Assembly: GCA_012270065.1 (NCBI GenBank)
Contig: JAAXJB010000083.1
Coordinates: forward strand, 32,748 to 86,578
DNA: 53,831 nucleotides
Reading direction: 5' to 3'
Source of the DNA: Rubripirellula sp.
Lineage (GTDB): Bacteria; Planctomycetota; Planctomycetia; Pirellulales; Pirellulaceae
The notes beneath the pieces were generated by a model, which was not told where the DNA came from, ran no database searches, and worked only from the letters and a program-made list of their open reading frames with translations. Positions 9,304 to 19,306 of this stretch are shown here, one piece after another. Both the position numbers and the translations under genes were made by a program. How positions within the stretch are numbered: the stretch's first letter is position 1; each line of letters opens with the position of its first letter.

Positions 9304-9712
9304 CGCTGAATGGTGTGCGTTGGGGTGAAGCGATTTCGAGACGGATCGGAATTGAGTCGCAGATCATTCGCTCATGGCAGGCTGCGCGTCAGGGCTCTCA
9401 GTTTAATCGTTGGATCCACGTTTGTGGATGTTGGCCAGGCTGGAGTCTTTGGAGCGATTCCCCTTGTGTGTCTGTGTTCTGTGATGTCAGGGCCGGTTGA
9501 GTTCTGTGATATCAAGGCCGATTGAATTTGCAGCGTTGTATCTTCATTTGACCCCGTTGACGGCTGGTTAAAGTTTGCGGTTATTCGAGGAAATTGGATA
9601 ACTTCGTCGCAATTCCAGCTTTGTTGACGGCTCAGTGCAAGACGGACTGATTCGGGGTCGTTAAACTGGACGTGGTTGTCAGCGTCTATTTGTTTCGTTC
9701 GCCCGGTTGGAT
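9304..9712. promoter_or_regulatory. Divergent promoter region between FAD oxidoreductase and pair B
   Basis: 409 bases between two divergently read genes, so promoters of both should lie here. I see no convincing protein-coding frame. The notable element is a 25-base tandem repeat (9476-9525), listed separately. Confidence 0.5.
9476..9525. repeat. 25-base tandem direct repeat, two copies
   Basis: Copy 1 is 9476-9500 and copy 2 is 9501-9525, directly abutting. Both begin gttctgtgat and end with ttga. They match at 22 of 25 bases, and all three differences are G in copy 1 versus A in copy 2. The unit is not a multiple of three and lies in the divergent non-coding region about 190 bases before the pair B start. 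It could be a duplicated regulatory site or a simple slippage duplication. Confidence 0.75.
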
Positions 9713-12700
9713 ATGTCAGCAACTCGTCTTGTCGCACCATATTTTGTGCCCTGGATTCCGCTCCCGGTTCCCTTTTTGATCACGCTTGCATTTGTGTCAG
9801 CGTGTCTGGTGGGCGGATCATTGCATGCCGATACGACGATTGACTTCAATCGGGACATACGTCCGCTGCTGTCAAATAATTGCCTTGCATGTCACGGTTT
9901 TGATTCGGCGTCGCGATCCACTGAATTGCGTCTGGACACACGTGAAGGAGCGATCAAAGATCTTGGTGGTTATGCCGCTGTTGTTCCCGGTGACCCGGAG
10001 AAAAGCATTCTGCTTGATCGGATCAAAGGAACTGTGCCGGATGACTTGATGCCACCAGTCGAGTCCCACAAGAAACCGTTGTCAGCTGAGTCGATTGAGC
10101 TTGTCAGACGTTGGATCGAAGAAGGCGCCAATTGGGGTGAACATTGGTCGTTCGTGCCACCAGTTGCCGCGCCGATTCCAGACGATTCCAAAGAGTTGCA
10201 CCCAATTGATTTTTTTGTGAGCCGACGTCTTGAGTCAGAAGGATTGAAGATGTCGGGCCGGGCAGATCGCCACACGTTGGCGAGACGCCTCGCTTTTGAT
10301 GTCACAGGATTGCCACCGGAGGTGGATAATCAACCCGGCACTGATGGTCGTTTGAACGACAAAGTCTGGGCAGACTATGTTGACCGGTTATTGGCGTCCC
10401 CGCATTACGGCGAACGTATGGCGATGTGGTGGCTGGACGGTGCACGCTACAGCGACACGGACGGATTTCAGGCGGACGCTACTCGGCAGAACTGGCCGTG
10501 GAGAGACTGGGTCATTAAAGCTTTCAACAAAAACATGCCTTTTGACCAGTTCACGATAGAACAGTTTGCGGGTGACCTGTTGCCGGATGCGACCGATGAA
10601 CAAAGATTGGCGACGTGCTTTCATCGAAACCATATGCACAATGGTGAGGGTGGGCGTGACCCTGCTGAGTCGCGAGTGGATTATGTCCGTGATCGAACCA
10701 ATACAACGGGTACGTTGTGGCTGGGTTTGACACTGGGGTGTGCGCAGTGCCATGACCACAAGTTCGATCCGGTATCGCAGCGGGATTACTACAGTCTCAG
10801 TGCGTTCTTCAACAGCATTGATGAGGATGGACGTGCTGGCGGTGGTGCCAAACCTTTCTTGTCCTACAAATCCGAGTTTGCCAAGGCGGCTGTGGAGGAA
10901 AACGAACGGGTCGTTGCATCGATGAAGGCTGTGCTGGATCAGGTCAAAGTGGATGCACAAGAGCAGTTTGAATCCGAGCTTTTGCAGATGATCGAACGTG
11001 CTCAACCGCCATACAATCCGTGGCGAACTGTCGTGCCGGCCAATTTGCATTCTACCGAGGGGACCCGGTTAACGATTGAAAAGGCTGGCGTGATCCGTGC
11101 CGATGATAGCAAGGTGGATCAGGATGATTACTTCATTGAAGTGCCTTCTGACACGATTGAGCGGATCACGGGTTTGCGGCTTGAAGTATTTTCTGATCCC
11201 GCTTTCCACGACTCGAAATATTCGTTTGCAGAAACTGGGGAATTCATTCTTACCAATGTGAAACTGCAACTGCGTAGACGGAATGATTCTTCTCTGGTTG
11301 ACATCCCGCTGAGCCGCGCGACTGCGAGCGTCGAGGGGAAAGGTGCAGATAGCAAGTACGGCCGAGCATCCGGTACTTTGGATGACGATCCGCGAACGGG
11401 ATGGACAACTCGAACCAAGCCGGTCGAGCCGGTTCAGACCGCAGTTTTCGAGTTGGCAGATCCAATCCCCTAGTCGGCCGATACTACACTTGTGATCGCT
11501 GTGATGCAGCGGTCACTGGCTCCGCGTGCGTTGTCGGGGATGTTTCGCCGGCGTGTCACTGACCAACGGGGGAATGCTGTCCGGTCGCTCAAAACGATGC
11601 CGATGGAGACTCTTTCGAAACTGATTCAAGAAAAGCAGACTCAGAATCCCGATCAAAAGTTCAGTCCCAAAGATGTGCCTGCGGACTTGAAGAAAAAACT
11701 GTTGGATCAGTTTCTTGCAGATCATCCGGCATGGAAATTTGCTTCGAAGAATCATGACAAGGCTGTCCGGCAGTTGAACAGCGCCAAAGGAGCAGCAGGT
11801 GCTCTGAAAGTGACAGTGTTAAAAGAACGTGCCGAGCCGAGGAAAACCCATGTCCTCGTTCGCGGCGAATGGGATAAGCACGGGGATGAGGTGGGACGCG
11901 GCGTTCCATCGATCTTCAAGCAGGATGATGCCGGGCCCGTTACTTCGCGTCTTGAACTCGGCAAGTGGATTGTTGCCAGAGATAACCCTCTGACGGCCAG
12001 GGTCATTGTCAACCATATCTGGCAACTGTTCTTTGGAGCAGGTTTGGTGCGTCCACCAGCAGATCGCGGCATGCAGGGCGACATGCCGACGCCGCCCGAG
12101 TGACTGGAGGGGCTGGCGGGGGACTTGATGGACAATCATTGGGATTTGAAGCATCTTGTAAAACGCATTCTGACGAGCAGAACGTATCAGCAAGACAGCG
12201 CCGTCAGCGCAGAATTGCTGGGTCGTGATCCGGATAACCGTTTGCTGGCACGCGGTGCGAGGTTTCGGTTGCCGAGTTGGATGATCCGCGATGCCTCGCT
12301 GGCAGCAAGTGGATTGTTGAACCGCACTGTAGGAGGTCCACCGATTTTTGCGTATCAGCCTCCGGGAGTTTGGCAGGATCAGTTCATGGGACGATTTACT
12401 TACCAATCTACACTTGGCCCAGGACAGTACCGCAGGACGATCTACACATTCTGGCGGCGAAGTAGCGCACCAACTTTCCTGTTTGATTCGGCGATGCGAC
12501 GCACTTGTGAGGTTGTGCCTCGCCGTACCAATACTCCACTTCACGCGCTAACTCTGCTGAATGATGTTGCCGCACTGGAAGCGGCACGAAAACTCGCCGA
12601 GAGAGCCGGGGAGGGGTTTGGGAAATCGCCACACGAAAAAGGCGGGACAGATGTAGTTTTGAAAACAATGTTTCAACTTGTTTTGAACAGGCCGCCAGCG

Positions 12701-12898
12701 CAACGTGAGTTGAGCGTCATGAAACGGGAACAGCGCAAGGCGTTGGCTTACTACAGGGAAAACCATGAGGCGGCGCGGACGTTCGTTTCGGTTGGGCAGC
12801 TTCCCACGGTGCCTGTAGGAATTGAAGCGGATTTGGCGGCTAATATGTTGATCGCAAGTTTGATTCTGAATTTGGACGAGAGCATCACACATGAATGA
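9713..12898 (+). pseudogene. PSCyt1/DUF1549/DUF1553 gene (pair B) interrupted by two in-frame stops
   Basis: One continuous reading frame of about 1060 codons, cut by TAG at 11471-11473 and TGA at 12101-12103 without any frameshift. It starts at ATG 9713 with a signal peptide, then CLACH (57-61 from this start), DUF1549 with CAQCHDHKFDP, a beta-rich inserted domain and DUF1553. The first stop falls after FELADPIP inside the inserted domain. The second replaces the first Leu of the near-invariant PELLDWLA, giving PPE-stop-LEGLA. Around it normally fixed residues are also altered (DFG to DRG, HPE to PPE, W to G), pointing to relaxed selection. Before the first stop and after the second the frame is well conserved, so decay is recent, or the stops are read through, or there are sequencing errors. 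It overlaps the start of its DUF1501 partner. Confidence 0.85.
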
Positions 12899-14345
12899 TC
12901 GTACGATGGGTGTTTCTGATCCACTCGACGTAACACGCCGATACTTTCTCGGGCGTGGTGCCGCTGTTGGTGTCGGTGCAATGGCGCTCAGTTCACTGTT
13001 GGGTAAGCATTCAGGGTATCCAGAAGCTGGTGCGTCAGACAACGTTCCACATTTTGCGCCGAAAGCCAAACGTGTCATCTTTCTGACGCAGTCTGGGGGG
13101 CCATCGCAGTTGGAGCTTTATGACCATAAGCCGGGATTGGTTGATTTGGCCGGCCAAAAACTCCCCGACAGCGTTCGAAATGGGCAGCGGTTGTCCGACA
13201 TGACCAAGGGAAAACCACAGTTGGTCATGCCGGCGCATTCGGTTTTTCGACAGTGGGGCAAAGCGGGCGCGACGGTAAGCGAATGGTTGCCTCATATTGG
13301 TGGAATTTCCGATGAATTGTGTTTCATCAAATCCATGGTGACGGATCAGATCAATCACGCTCCAGCAATGACGAAGTTTCTTACTGGTCATCACCTGACG
13401 GGGCGCCCCAGCATGGGATGCTGGTTCAGTTACGGTCTTGGCAGTGAGAATCAGGATCTTCCGGATTATCTGGTTTTACTATCCAAAATGAAACGCGGCA
13501 GTGATCAGCCACTTTATGACCATTATTGGGGCAGTGGTTTTTTACCCTCGGAATATCAAGGGGTGAAACTTCGCAGTGCGAAGGACCCGGTCTTGTATCT
13601 CAATGACCCTCAGGGGCTACCCAGAAATTTGCGACGAGGGATGCTCGACGGGCTGAAGGATCTCAATGCCATGCGTCAGCAAAAAACGGGTGACCCTGAA
13701 ATAGAGGCACGGATACAACAGTACGAGATGGCGTATCGGATGCAAGCCAGTGTGCCTGAACTGACCGATGTCAGTGACGAACCTGAGTCAACCTTCGAGC
13801 TCTACGGTCCGGATTCGCGGCGTGCTGGTAGTTATGCAGCCAACTGCATTCTTGCCCGTCGACTGGCGGAACGTGGCGTCCGTTTCATACAGCTGTTTCA
13901 TCCTGACTGGGATCATCATAGTCGCTTGCGGAGTTGGTGCACTGCCCGCTGCCGTGACACCGACCAGGCAAGTGCTGCCCTCATCAAAGATCTGAAACAA
14001 CGCGGCATGCTCGATGATACCCTCGTGATTTGGGGTGGCGAGTTTGGCAGAAGCCCGGCGGGACAGGGAAAGTGGGACAGTCCAGAGGGTGGAAGGGATC
14101 ACCATCCGCGGTGCTTCACTATCTGGATGGCCGGTGGTGGCGTGAAGAGTGGATTCAGTTTCGGTGCGACGGATGATTACAGCTATAACGCAGTGGTGGA
14201 TCCGGTTCATGTGCGCGATCTTCATGCAACGGTACTACACTTGATGGGAATTGAACATGAGAAATTCACTTTTCGATCTCAAGGTCTGGATTTTCGCTTG
14301 ACAGGTGTCGAGCCAGCACGCGTGGTTCACGAAATCCTTGCCTGA
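12891..14345 (+). CDS. DUF1501 protein (pair B), Tat-exported
   Basis: 484-residue DUF1501 protein that begins inside the last codons of the interrupted cytochrome gene (8-base overlap), so it was translationally coupled to it. A Tat signal, DVTRRYFLGRG, precedes a hydrophobic run (about residues 17-40). Family motifs are present: TQSGGPSQLELYDHKPG, GWDHH-like PDWDHH, GGEFGRSP, GGRDHHPRCFTIWMAGGG and RDLHATVLHL. The segment after the WDHH motif, SRLRSWCTARCRD, departs from the usual acidic/amide-rich sequence there, possibly early drift after loss of the partner. The frame itself is intact. Confidence 0.9.
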   Translation: MNDRTMGVSDPLDVTRRYFLGRGAAVGVGAMALSSLLGKHSGYPEAGASDNVPHFAPKAKRVIFLTQSGGPSQLELYDHKPGLVDLAGQKLPDSVRNGQRLSDMTKGKPQLVMPAHSVFRQWGKAGATVSEWLPHIGGISDELCFIKSMVTDQINHAPAMTKFLTGHHLTGRPSMGCWFSYGLGSENQDLPDYLVLLSKMKRGSDQPLYDHYWGSGFLPSEYQGVKLRSAKDPVLYLNDPQGLPRNLRRGMLDGLKDLNAMRQQKTGDPEIEARIQQYEMAYRMQASVPELTDVSDEPESTFELYGPDSRRAGSYAANCILARRLAERGVRFIQLFHPDWDHHSRLRSWCTARCRDTDQASAALIKDLKQRGMLDDTLVIWGGEFGRSPAGQGKWDSPEGGRDHHPRCFTIWMAGGGVKSGFSFGATDDYSYNAVVDPVHVRDLHATVLHLMGIEHEKFTFRSQGLDFRLTGVEPARVVHEILA

Positions 14346-14407
14346 CCTGACGCCTCTACAAGTCTCCAAGCGGTTTGCTTTATTGATCTCTCTCACCGTG
14401 GAATCAA

Positions 14408-17400
14408 ATGTCGAAGTTTTATTCTGCCCTGGTCCGTTCTGGATTGAACAACAGATTGAAAAGAAAGCCTGTTTTGTTCCATTTCGCTTCGATCCAGCAG
14501 CACTGGTCGGATGCGAAGTCACGTGGGGTGTTGTTGGTAGTTTTCTGTTTTTTGACTGTCAGTGCATCAGGTCATGCGATCGCGGACGATCCACCTGTAT
14601 TTGGAACAGAGATTCAGCCGATTTTGGCCAAACACTGCTTCGTGTGTCACGGCCCTGATGAAATGGAGGCTGGTTTGCGACTGGATCGCTTTGATCAGGC
14701 TGTGGCAACTCTTGAATCGGGAAAACACGCGATTGTGCCACGTAGGCCGCATGAGAGTGAGCTGATCAAGCGGGTTCTTTCAAGCGATGATGAATCAAGA
14801 ATGCCACCAGAGGGGCCTGGGCTTGACCCTGAAGAGATCAAGCTCATTGAAAGATGGATCGCATCGGGAGCAGAATTCGATCGGCATTGGGCTTACCGGC
14901 CGGTCAAAAATGTATCAGCACCCATCGTGAATGATGATTCATGGATAAAAAATCCCATTGATCGGTTTGTGCTCAAGAGACTTGAAAGCGCTGGTACGGT
15001 TCCATCGCCACAAGCAGAAGCTGCAACCTTGGCAAAAAGAGTTGCTTATGATCTGACCGGGCTTCCACCTGACCCGGAGGTGTTAAAGCAGTTTCTGGAG
15101 ATGCCAGATGATGGAGCGTATGAAGCACTGGTCGACCAACTGTTGGCGTCGCCGCATTTTGGTGAACGGTGGGGCAGGCATTGGTTGGATATGGCCCGCT
15201 ACGCTGATTCGGATGGGTATGAAAAAGATCGTGCCCGTCCTAATGCCTGGTTGTATCGTGATTGGGTGATCAGGGCCATTAATGAAGACATGCCGTTTGA
15301 CCAGTTCACGCGTGAGCAACTTGCAGGAGATTTGATTGACCGGGCGAGCGATAGTCAAAAACTTGCAACAGCGTTTCATCGTCAGACATTGACAAATACT
15401 GAGGGTGGTGTTGACCAGGAGCAGTTTCGAGTTGAGGCAACCTTTGATCGTACCGAGACCACTGCGGCCATCTGGCTTGGCCTGACGATGACGTGTGCAA
15501 GGTGCCATAACCACAAGTACGATCAGATCAGCCAGCAGGAGTACTATCAACTCTTCGCATTTTTTGATGATCTGAAAGAAAGCAATATCAACCTGCCGGC
15601 GGGTGAACAAGCAATTGCTGAACATGAGCGTGCTGTCCAGGTACATCATGATAAGTATGAAGCTGCAAAGGAAAAATATGCCGTCGCGATAGCCGGGGTG
15701 AAGGCAGAAATTGATGCAAGGGTAGCTGAGCTTGAAAAGTTTATTTCAAAGGACCGGCCGGTGGAACTGGAGACGAAACCGGTGATTCCACTGTCGGTCG
15801 TCTCCGCCGGTGGGGCGAACATGCAGGTGATGGACGACGGTTCTGTTTTGGCGTCGGGCAAGGTTTCAGACAAGGATAAGTACACGCTCGTTTTCGAAAT
15901 TCCTGAGGGTGGTTTCAACGGTATCAAACTGGAGGTTCTGCCACATGAATCATTGCCCTCAACAGGACCTGGACGCCCAGATAACGGAAATTTTGTTCTG
16001 ACGGAGATGCGGGTGTACGTTGGAAACGATGTCGCCTTCAAAGAGAATTATGAGGCCGTGAATTTTGAGCACGCAGAAGCTGATTTTGCTCAGAATAATT
16101 TTTCAGCACTGGGTGCATTACAGAAGAAACCAAAGTCCGGTTGGGCGATTGCACCGAAAATGGGGATGGCTCATGAGTGGCTTGGTTTGACCAGTCAGAT
16201 GCCAGTTCTTCGTGAGCGAAAATTTGTCCAGGTAGTTCTGGATCAGCAATACGGCGGAAAACACCTGATCGGACGGTTTCGGTTGACAACTGTCAAAGGG
16301 GACATTGCCTTACGGGTACTTCCTGCCGATGTGCGAAAGGTATTGTCCGTTTCTGCGGAGGAACGTACCCCCGAACAGGATCGGGTTCTGTTTGACCATC
16401 TTGCAAGTAAACACGCGGTCACTTCTGCCCTGGCCAGGGAATTGGAACAGCTTGAAAAATCGGCTCCCTCGTTGCCCACTGTTTCGGCGCGGATCGTTAG
16501 CCCTGCGGAGCGGGCAACGCACATACTCCATCGAGGTGACTTTCTGCAGCCGGCAGAAAGCGTCGAATCAGGGGTGCTCGGCGTTGTGCGTAGGGAGTTA
16601 CCGTTTCGATCACGAATGGACGAGCAACCTGCCGATCGTCGAGATCTCGCTGATTGGTTCCTGGATCCGCGCAACCCTCTTACCCCGAGAGTCAGTGTCA
16701 ATCATGTTTGGATGCACTTGTTCGGAAGAGGTATTGTCGGAACTGTAGATGACTTTGGGGTGAGAGGCGATCAACCAACACATCCAGAGTTGCTGGATTG
16801 GCTCGCATGGAATTATCCCCGGACCATGAATTGGAGTCGAAAAGCGTTAATCAAGACGATCTTGATGAGTGCAACTTATCGTCAAGCCTCGTATCACAGA
16901 AATGAACTGCGGGAAACCGACCCCACCAATCTCTTGCTGGCCAGGCAGAATCGTGTGCGTGTTTCAGGTGAAGTGGTACGTGATCTGTATCTGGCGGTGA
17001 GTGGTTTATTGAAGGGGAAAGTAGGCGGTCCAAGTGTCTTTCCACCGCTGCCAGCGGGGGTTGCCGAGTTGAGTTACGCCAACAATTTCAAGTGGAAAAC
17101 GAGTAAAGGTGACGATGCTTATCGTCGCGGTATGTATACGTTTTTTAAACGCACTTCTCCCGATCCGACATTGATTAGTTTCGATTGTCCCGATGCCAAT
17201 ACAACGCGTCTGCAACGCGATATCAGCAATACGCCGCTGCAAGCTCTGGTGACCCTCAACAACCGGGTGTTTAACGAAGCGTCACAGGCACTCGCCAAAT
17301 TGGCACTGGAAAAGGCAGGGCAGGACGATCAGCAAAGATTGGCTTACGCCGTGCAAAGGGTTTTGTCCCGAACTGCCGGTGATGGTGAAATCACGCGTTT

Positions 17401-17569
17401 TCAAGTGTTGCTTGATGCTTCGCGGGAATACTATCGCGATAACACCGATGATGCTGCGAAGGCGACTTCACTGCATCGTCATGAGAAGAGCAGTGTGGAG
17501 GAGAATGCTGCCTGGGTTGCGACGGTTCGGATGATTTTGAATTTGGATGAGTTCATCGTGCGGGAATGA
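14408..17569 (+). CDS. PSCyt1/DUF1549/DUF1553 cytochrome-type protein (pair C)
   Basis: 1053 residues. A long N-terminus with a hydrophobic segment (about 40-58) acts as signal or anchor. The haem motif CFVCH is at 77-81, DUF1549 follows with a second motif CARCHNHKYD at 363-372, then a predicted coiled coil (about 400-455), a beta-rich domain (about 460-650) and DUF1553 with DLADWFLDPRNPLTPRV and THPELLDWLA. It ends in NLDEFIVRE. Its architecture matches the interrupted gene just upstream, which suggests an old tandem duplication of the whole pair. Its stop codon overlaps an ATG (ATGA, 17566-17569). It starts 62 bases after the pair B DUF1501 gene. It probably works outside the cytoplasm in electron transfer; the substrate is unknown. 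Confidence 0.93.
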   Translation: MSKFYSALVRSGLNNRLKRKPVLFHFASIQQHWSDAKSRGVLLVVFCFLTVSASGHAIADDPPVFGTEIQPILAKHCFVCHGPDEMEAGLRLDRFDQAVATLESGKHAIVPRRPHESELIKRVLSSDDESRMPPEGPGLDPEEIKLIERWIASGAEFDRHWAYRPVKNVSAPIVNDDSWIKNPIDRFVLKRLESAGTVPSPQAEAATLAKRVAYDLTGLPPDPEVLKQFLEMPDDGAYEALVDQLLASPHFGERWGRHWLDMARYADSDGYEKDRARPNAWLYRDWVIRAINEDMPFDQFTREQLAGDLIDRASDSQKLATAFHRQTLTNTEGGVDQEQFRVEATFDRTETTAAIWLGLTMTCARCHNHKYDQISQQEYYQLFAFFDDLKESNINLPAGEQAIAEHERAVQVHHDKYEAAKEKYAVAIAGVKAEIDARVAELEKFISKDRPVELETKPVIPLSVVSAGGANMQVMDDGSVLASGKVSDKDKYTLVFEIPEGGFNGIKLEVLPHESLPSTGPGRPDNGNFVLTEMRVYVGNDVAFKENYEAVNFEHAEADFAQNNFSALGALQKKPKSGWAIAPKMGMAHEWLGLTSQMPVLRERKFVQVVLDQQYGGKHLIGRFRLTTVKGDIALRVLPADVRKVLSVSAEERTPEQDRVLFDHLASKHAVTSALARELEQLEKSAPSLPTVSARIVSPAERATHILHRGDFLQPAESVESGVLGVVRRELPFRSRMDEQPADRRDLADWFLDPRNPLTPRVSVNHVWMHLFGRGIVGTVDDFGVRGDQPTHPELLDWLAWNYPRTMNWSRKALIKTILMSATYRQASYHRNELRETDPTNLLLARQNRVRVSGEVVRDLYLAVSGLLKGKVGGPSVFPPLPAGVAELSYANNFKWKTSKGDDAYRRGMYTFFKRTSPDPTLISFDCPDANTTRLQRDISNTPLQALVTLNNRVFNEASQALAKLALEKAGQDDQQRLAYAVQRVLSRTAGDGEITRFQVLLDASREYYRDNTDDAAKATSLHRHEKSSVEENAAWVATVRMILNLDEFIVRE

Positions 17570-17673
17570 CCATCGCCAATGGGCTGGTGAGGGAGTTGTG
17601 GTTGGATGGACCGCAGATGATTCGATTTAGAAGTGCAGGCGCTGATCTGCACATGCCAACGGGACAAGCAAAC

Positions 17674-19167
17674 ATGCGACGTACAACACAGCAATCCGTG
17701 ATTCGCAAACGCCGTGAATTTCTCACGACGACGGCAAGTGGTTTGGGAATGGCAGCATTGGGGTCCATGCTGACCGAGGATGGTTTGATGAAGCGTGCAG
17801 CAGCGGAGGTGGAGCTTGCCAATCCACTGGCGGCAAAAGAGCCTCATTTTGATGCCAAGGCAAAGGCGTGCATTTTCATTTTCATGGCCGGAGCGCCTTC
17901 GCATCTTGACCTATTCGACCAGAAGCCAATTCTCAAAGAGCGGCATGGTGAGCCTTTGCCTGAATCCATGCTGGAAAAGGTACGATTTGCGTTCATCAAG
18001 AAAGACAACGCCTTGTTGCAGGGATCGCCGTACGCGTTCCACAGGCATGGTGAGTCTGGAATGGAACTGAGTGAGTTGCTGCCGAATCTCGGGTCCGTCG
18101 CCGATGACCTTTTACTTGTACGTTCATTGCATACCGAGCAATTCAATCATCACCCGGGACAGTTGATGATGCAATGTGGACGCGGGACTTTCGGGTTGCC
18201 CTCCATGGGGTCATGGTTGACGTATGGGCTGGGAAGTGAGACGCAGAACCTGCCAGGATATGTGGTTTTGAACAGTGGGCGAGGATCATCCGGTGGGGCT
18301 ACGTTGTGGCAATCGGGTTTTCTTCCTTCCACGCATGCAGGAGTCCTTTTTCGCGGCCAGGGAGAACCTGTGTTGAATCTGGCCAATCCTGATGGGATTC
18401 CCATGCGTTTGCAACGAGAGGGACTGGACGCGCTGAGGGATATCAATGAGGCACGCTATGCTGAAATACAAGATCCGGAAATAGCATCGAGAATTGCCTC
18501 GTCTGAGCTCGCTTACCGGATGCAGACATCCGCACCGGAGTTGATTGATTGGTCAAAGGAATCTCATCAGACGCTGGACGCCTATGGGGTGGATCGTGAT
18601 GAACCCAAAGATCTGGGGGGGCGTGGAAAACAGGGAGACACTTATCGTAGCTTCGCACGCAACTGTCTGTTGGCGCGTCGGATGGTTGAACGTGGCGTTC
18701 GGTTTGTGAATATCATTTACGCGTCATGGGACCATCACAGCAATATTCCGAAAGAGTTGCCATATAACGCGGGCTGCGTGGATCAGCCGATTGCTGCTCT
18801 GGTGGCAGATCTGAAACAACGCGGTTTGCTGGATTCGACCATGGTGGTTTGGGGGAGCGAATTCGGAAGAACACCGCTGGGAGAAAACCGGAATGGCAAA
18901 CGCGAAGTCGGGACAGGCAGAGATCATCATCCCTATTCGTTCAGCATGGTGATGGCCGGGGGTGGTCTGAAGGGCGGTTTGACTTATGGTCAAACTGATG
19001 AGATTGGATGGCATGCGACCGAAGACCGCGTCCATATCAACGACTTGCATGCCACGATGTTGCATCAGTTTGGGCTTGACCACCTGCGTCTCACTCATCG
19101 ATTCCAGGGCAGGGACTATCGACTCACCGATGTTGGTGGAAAAGTGATTGACGCTTGGATCAGTTGA
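17674..19167 (+). CDS. DUF1501 protein (pair C), Tat-exported
   Basis: 497 residues from ATG 17674, chosen because it places a Tat motif (RKRREFLTT, about residues 11-19) and its hydrophobic run at the N-terminus. An alternative ATG at 17566 overlaps the upstream stop (ATGA) and would add 36 residues without family character. Motifs: FMAGAPSHLDLFDQKP, SWDHHSN, WGSEFGRTP, GRDHHPYSFSMVMAGGG and INDLHATMLHQ, all typical of DUF1501. It is the partner of the cytochrome gene before it. A 7-bp hairpin (19161-19179) surrounds the stop codon, without a T-run. Confidence 0.92.
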   Translation: MRRTTQQSVIRKRREFLTTTASGLGMAALGSMLTEDGLMKRAAAEVELANPLAAKEPHFDAKAKACIFIFMAGAPSHLDLFDQKPILKERHGEPLPESMLEKVRFAFIKKDNALLQGSPYAFHRHGESGMELSELLPNLGSVADDLLLVRSLHTEQFNHHPGQLMMQCGRGTFGLPSMGSWLTYGLGSETQNLPGYVVLNSGRGSSGGATLWQSGFLPSTHAGVLFRGQGEPVLNLANPDGIPMRLQREGLDALRDINEARYAEIQDPEIASRIASSELAYRMQTSAPELIDWSKESHQTLDAYGVDRDEPKDLGGRGKQGDTYRSFARNCLLARRMVERGVRFVNIIYASWDHHSNIPKELPYNAGCVDQPIAALVADLKQRGLLDSTMVVWGSEFGRTPLGENRNGKREVGTGRDHHPYSFSMVMAGGGLKGGLTYGQTDEIGWHATEDRVHINDLHATMLHQFGLDHLRLTHRFQGRDYRLTDVGGKVIDAWIS

Positions 19168-19306
19168 TGGAGTCAACTGCCGGAGCAGCAGGTGAGGGTG
19201 TATTTGCCAGCAGTGACATGAAGCGCAGTGCGTTAAAAAGATGAGTTGAGAACCATGCGGCTCTCATTCACATTCGGCACACTGAATGAACGTGGAGTTT
19301 GTCACC

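Noticed and set aside
10388-11050. 220-codon open frame on the minus strand
   Set aside because: It is opposite the well-conserved DUF1549 region of the interrupted gene and has no family character.
11471-12103. Genetic-code change or selenocysteine as explanation of the in-frame stops
   Set aside because: One stop is TAG and the other TGA, all other genes end normally with these codons, the sites align to non-Cys residues, and no selenocysteine-type hairpin is evident.
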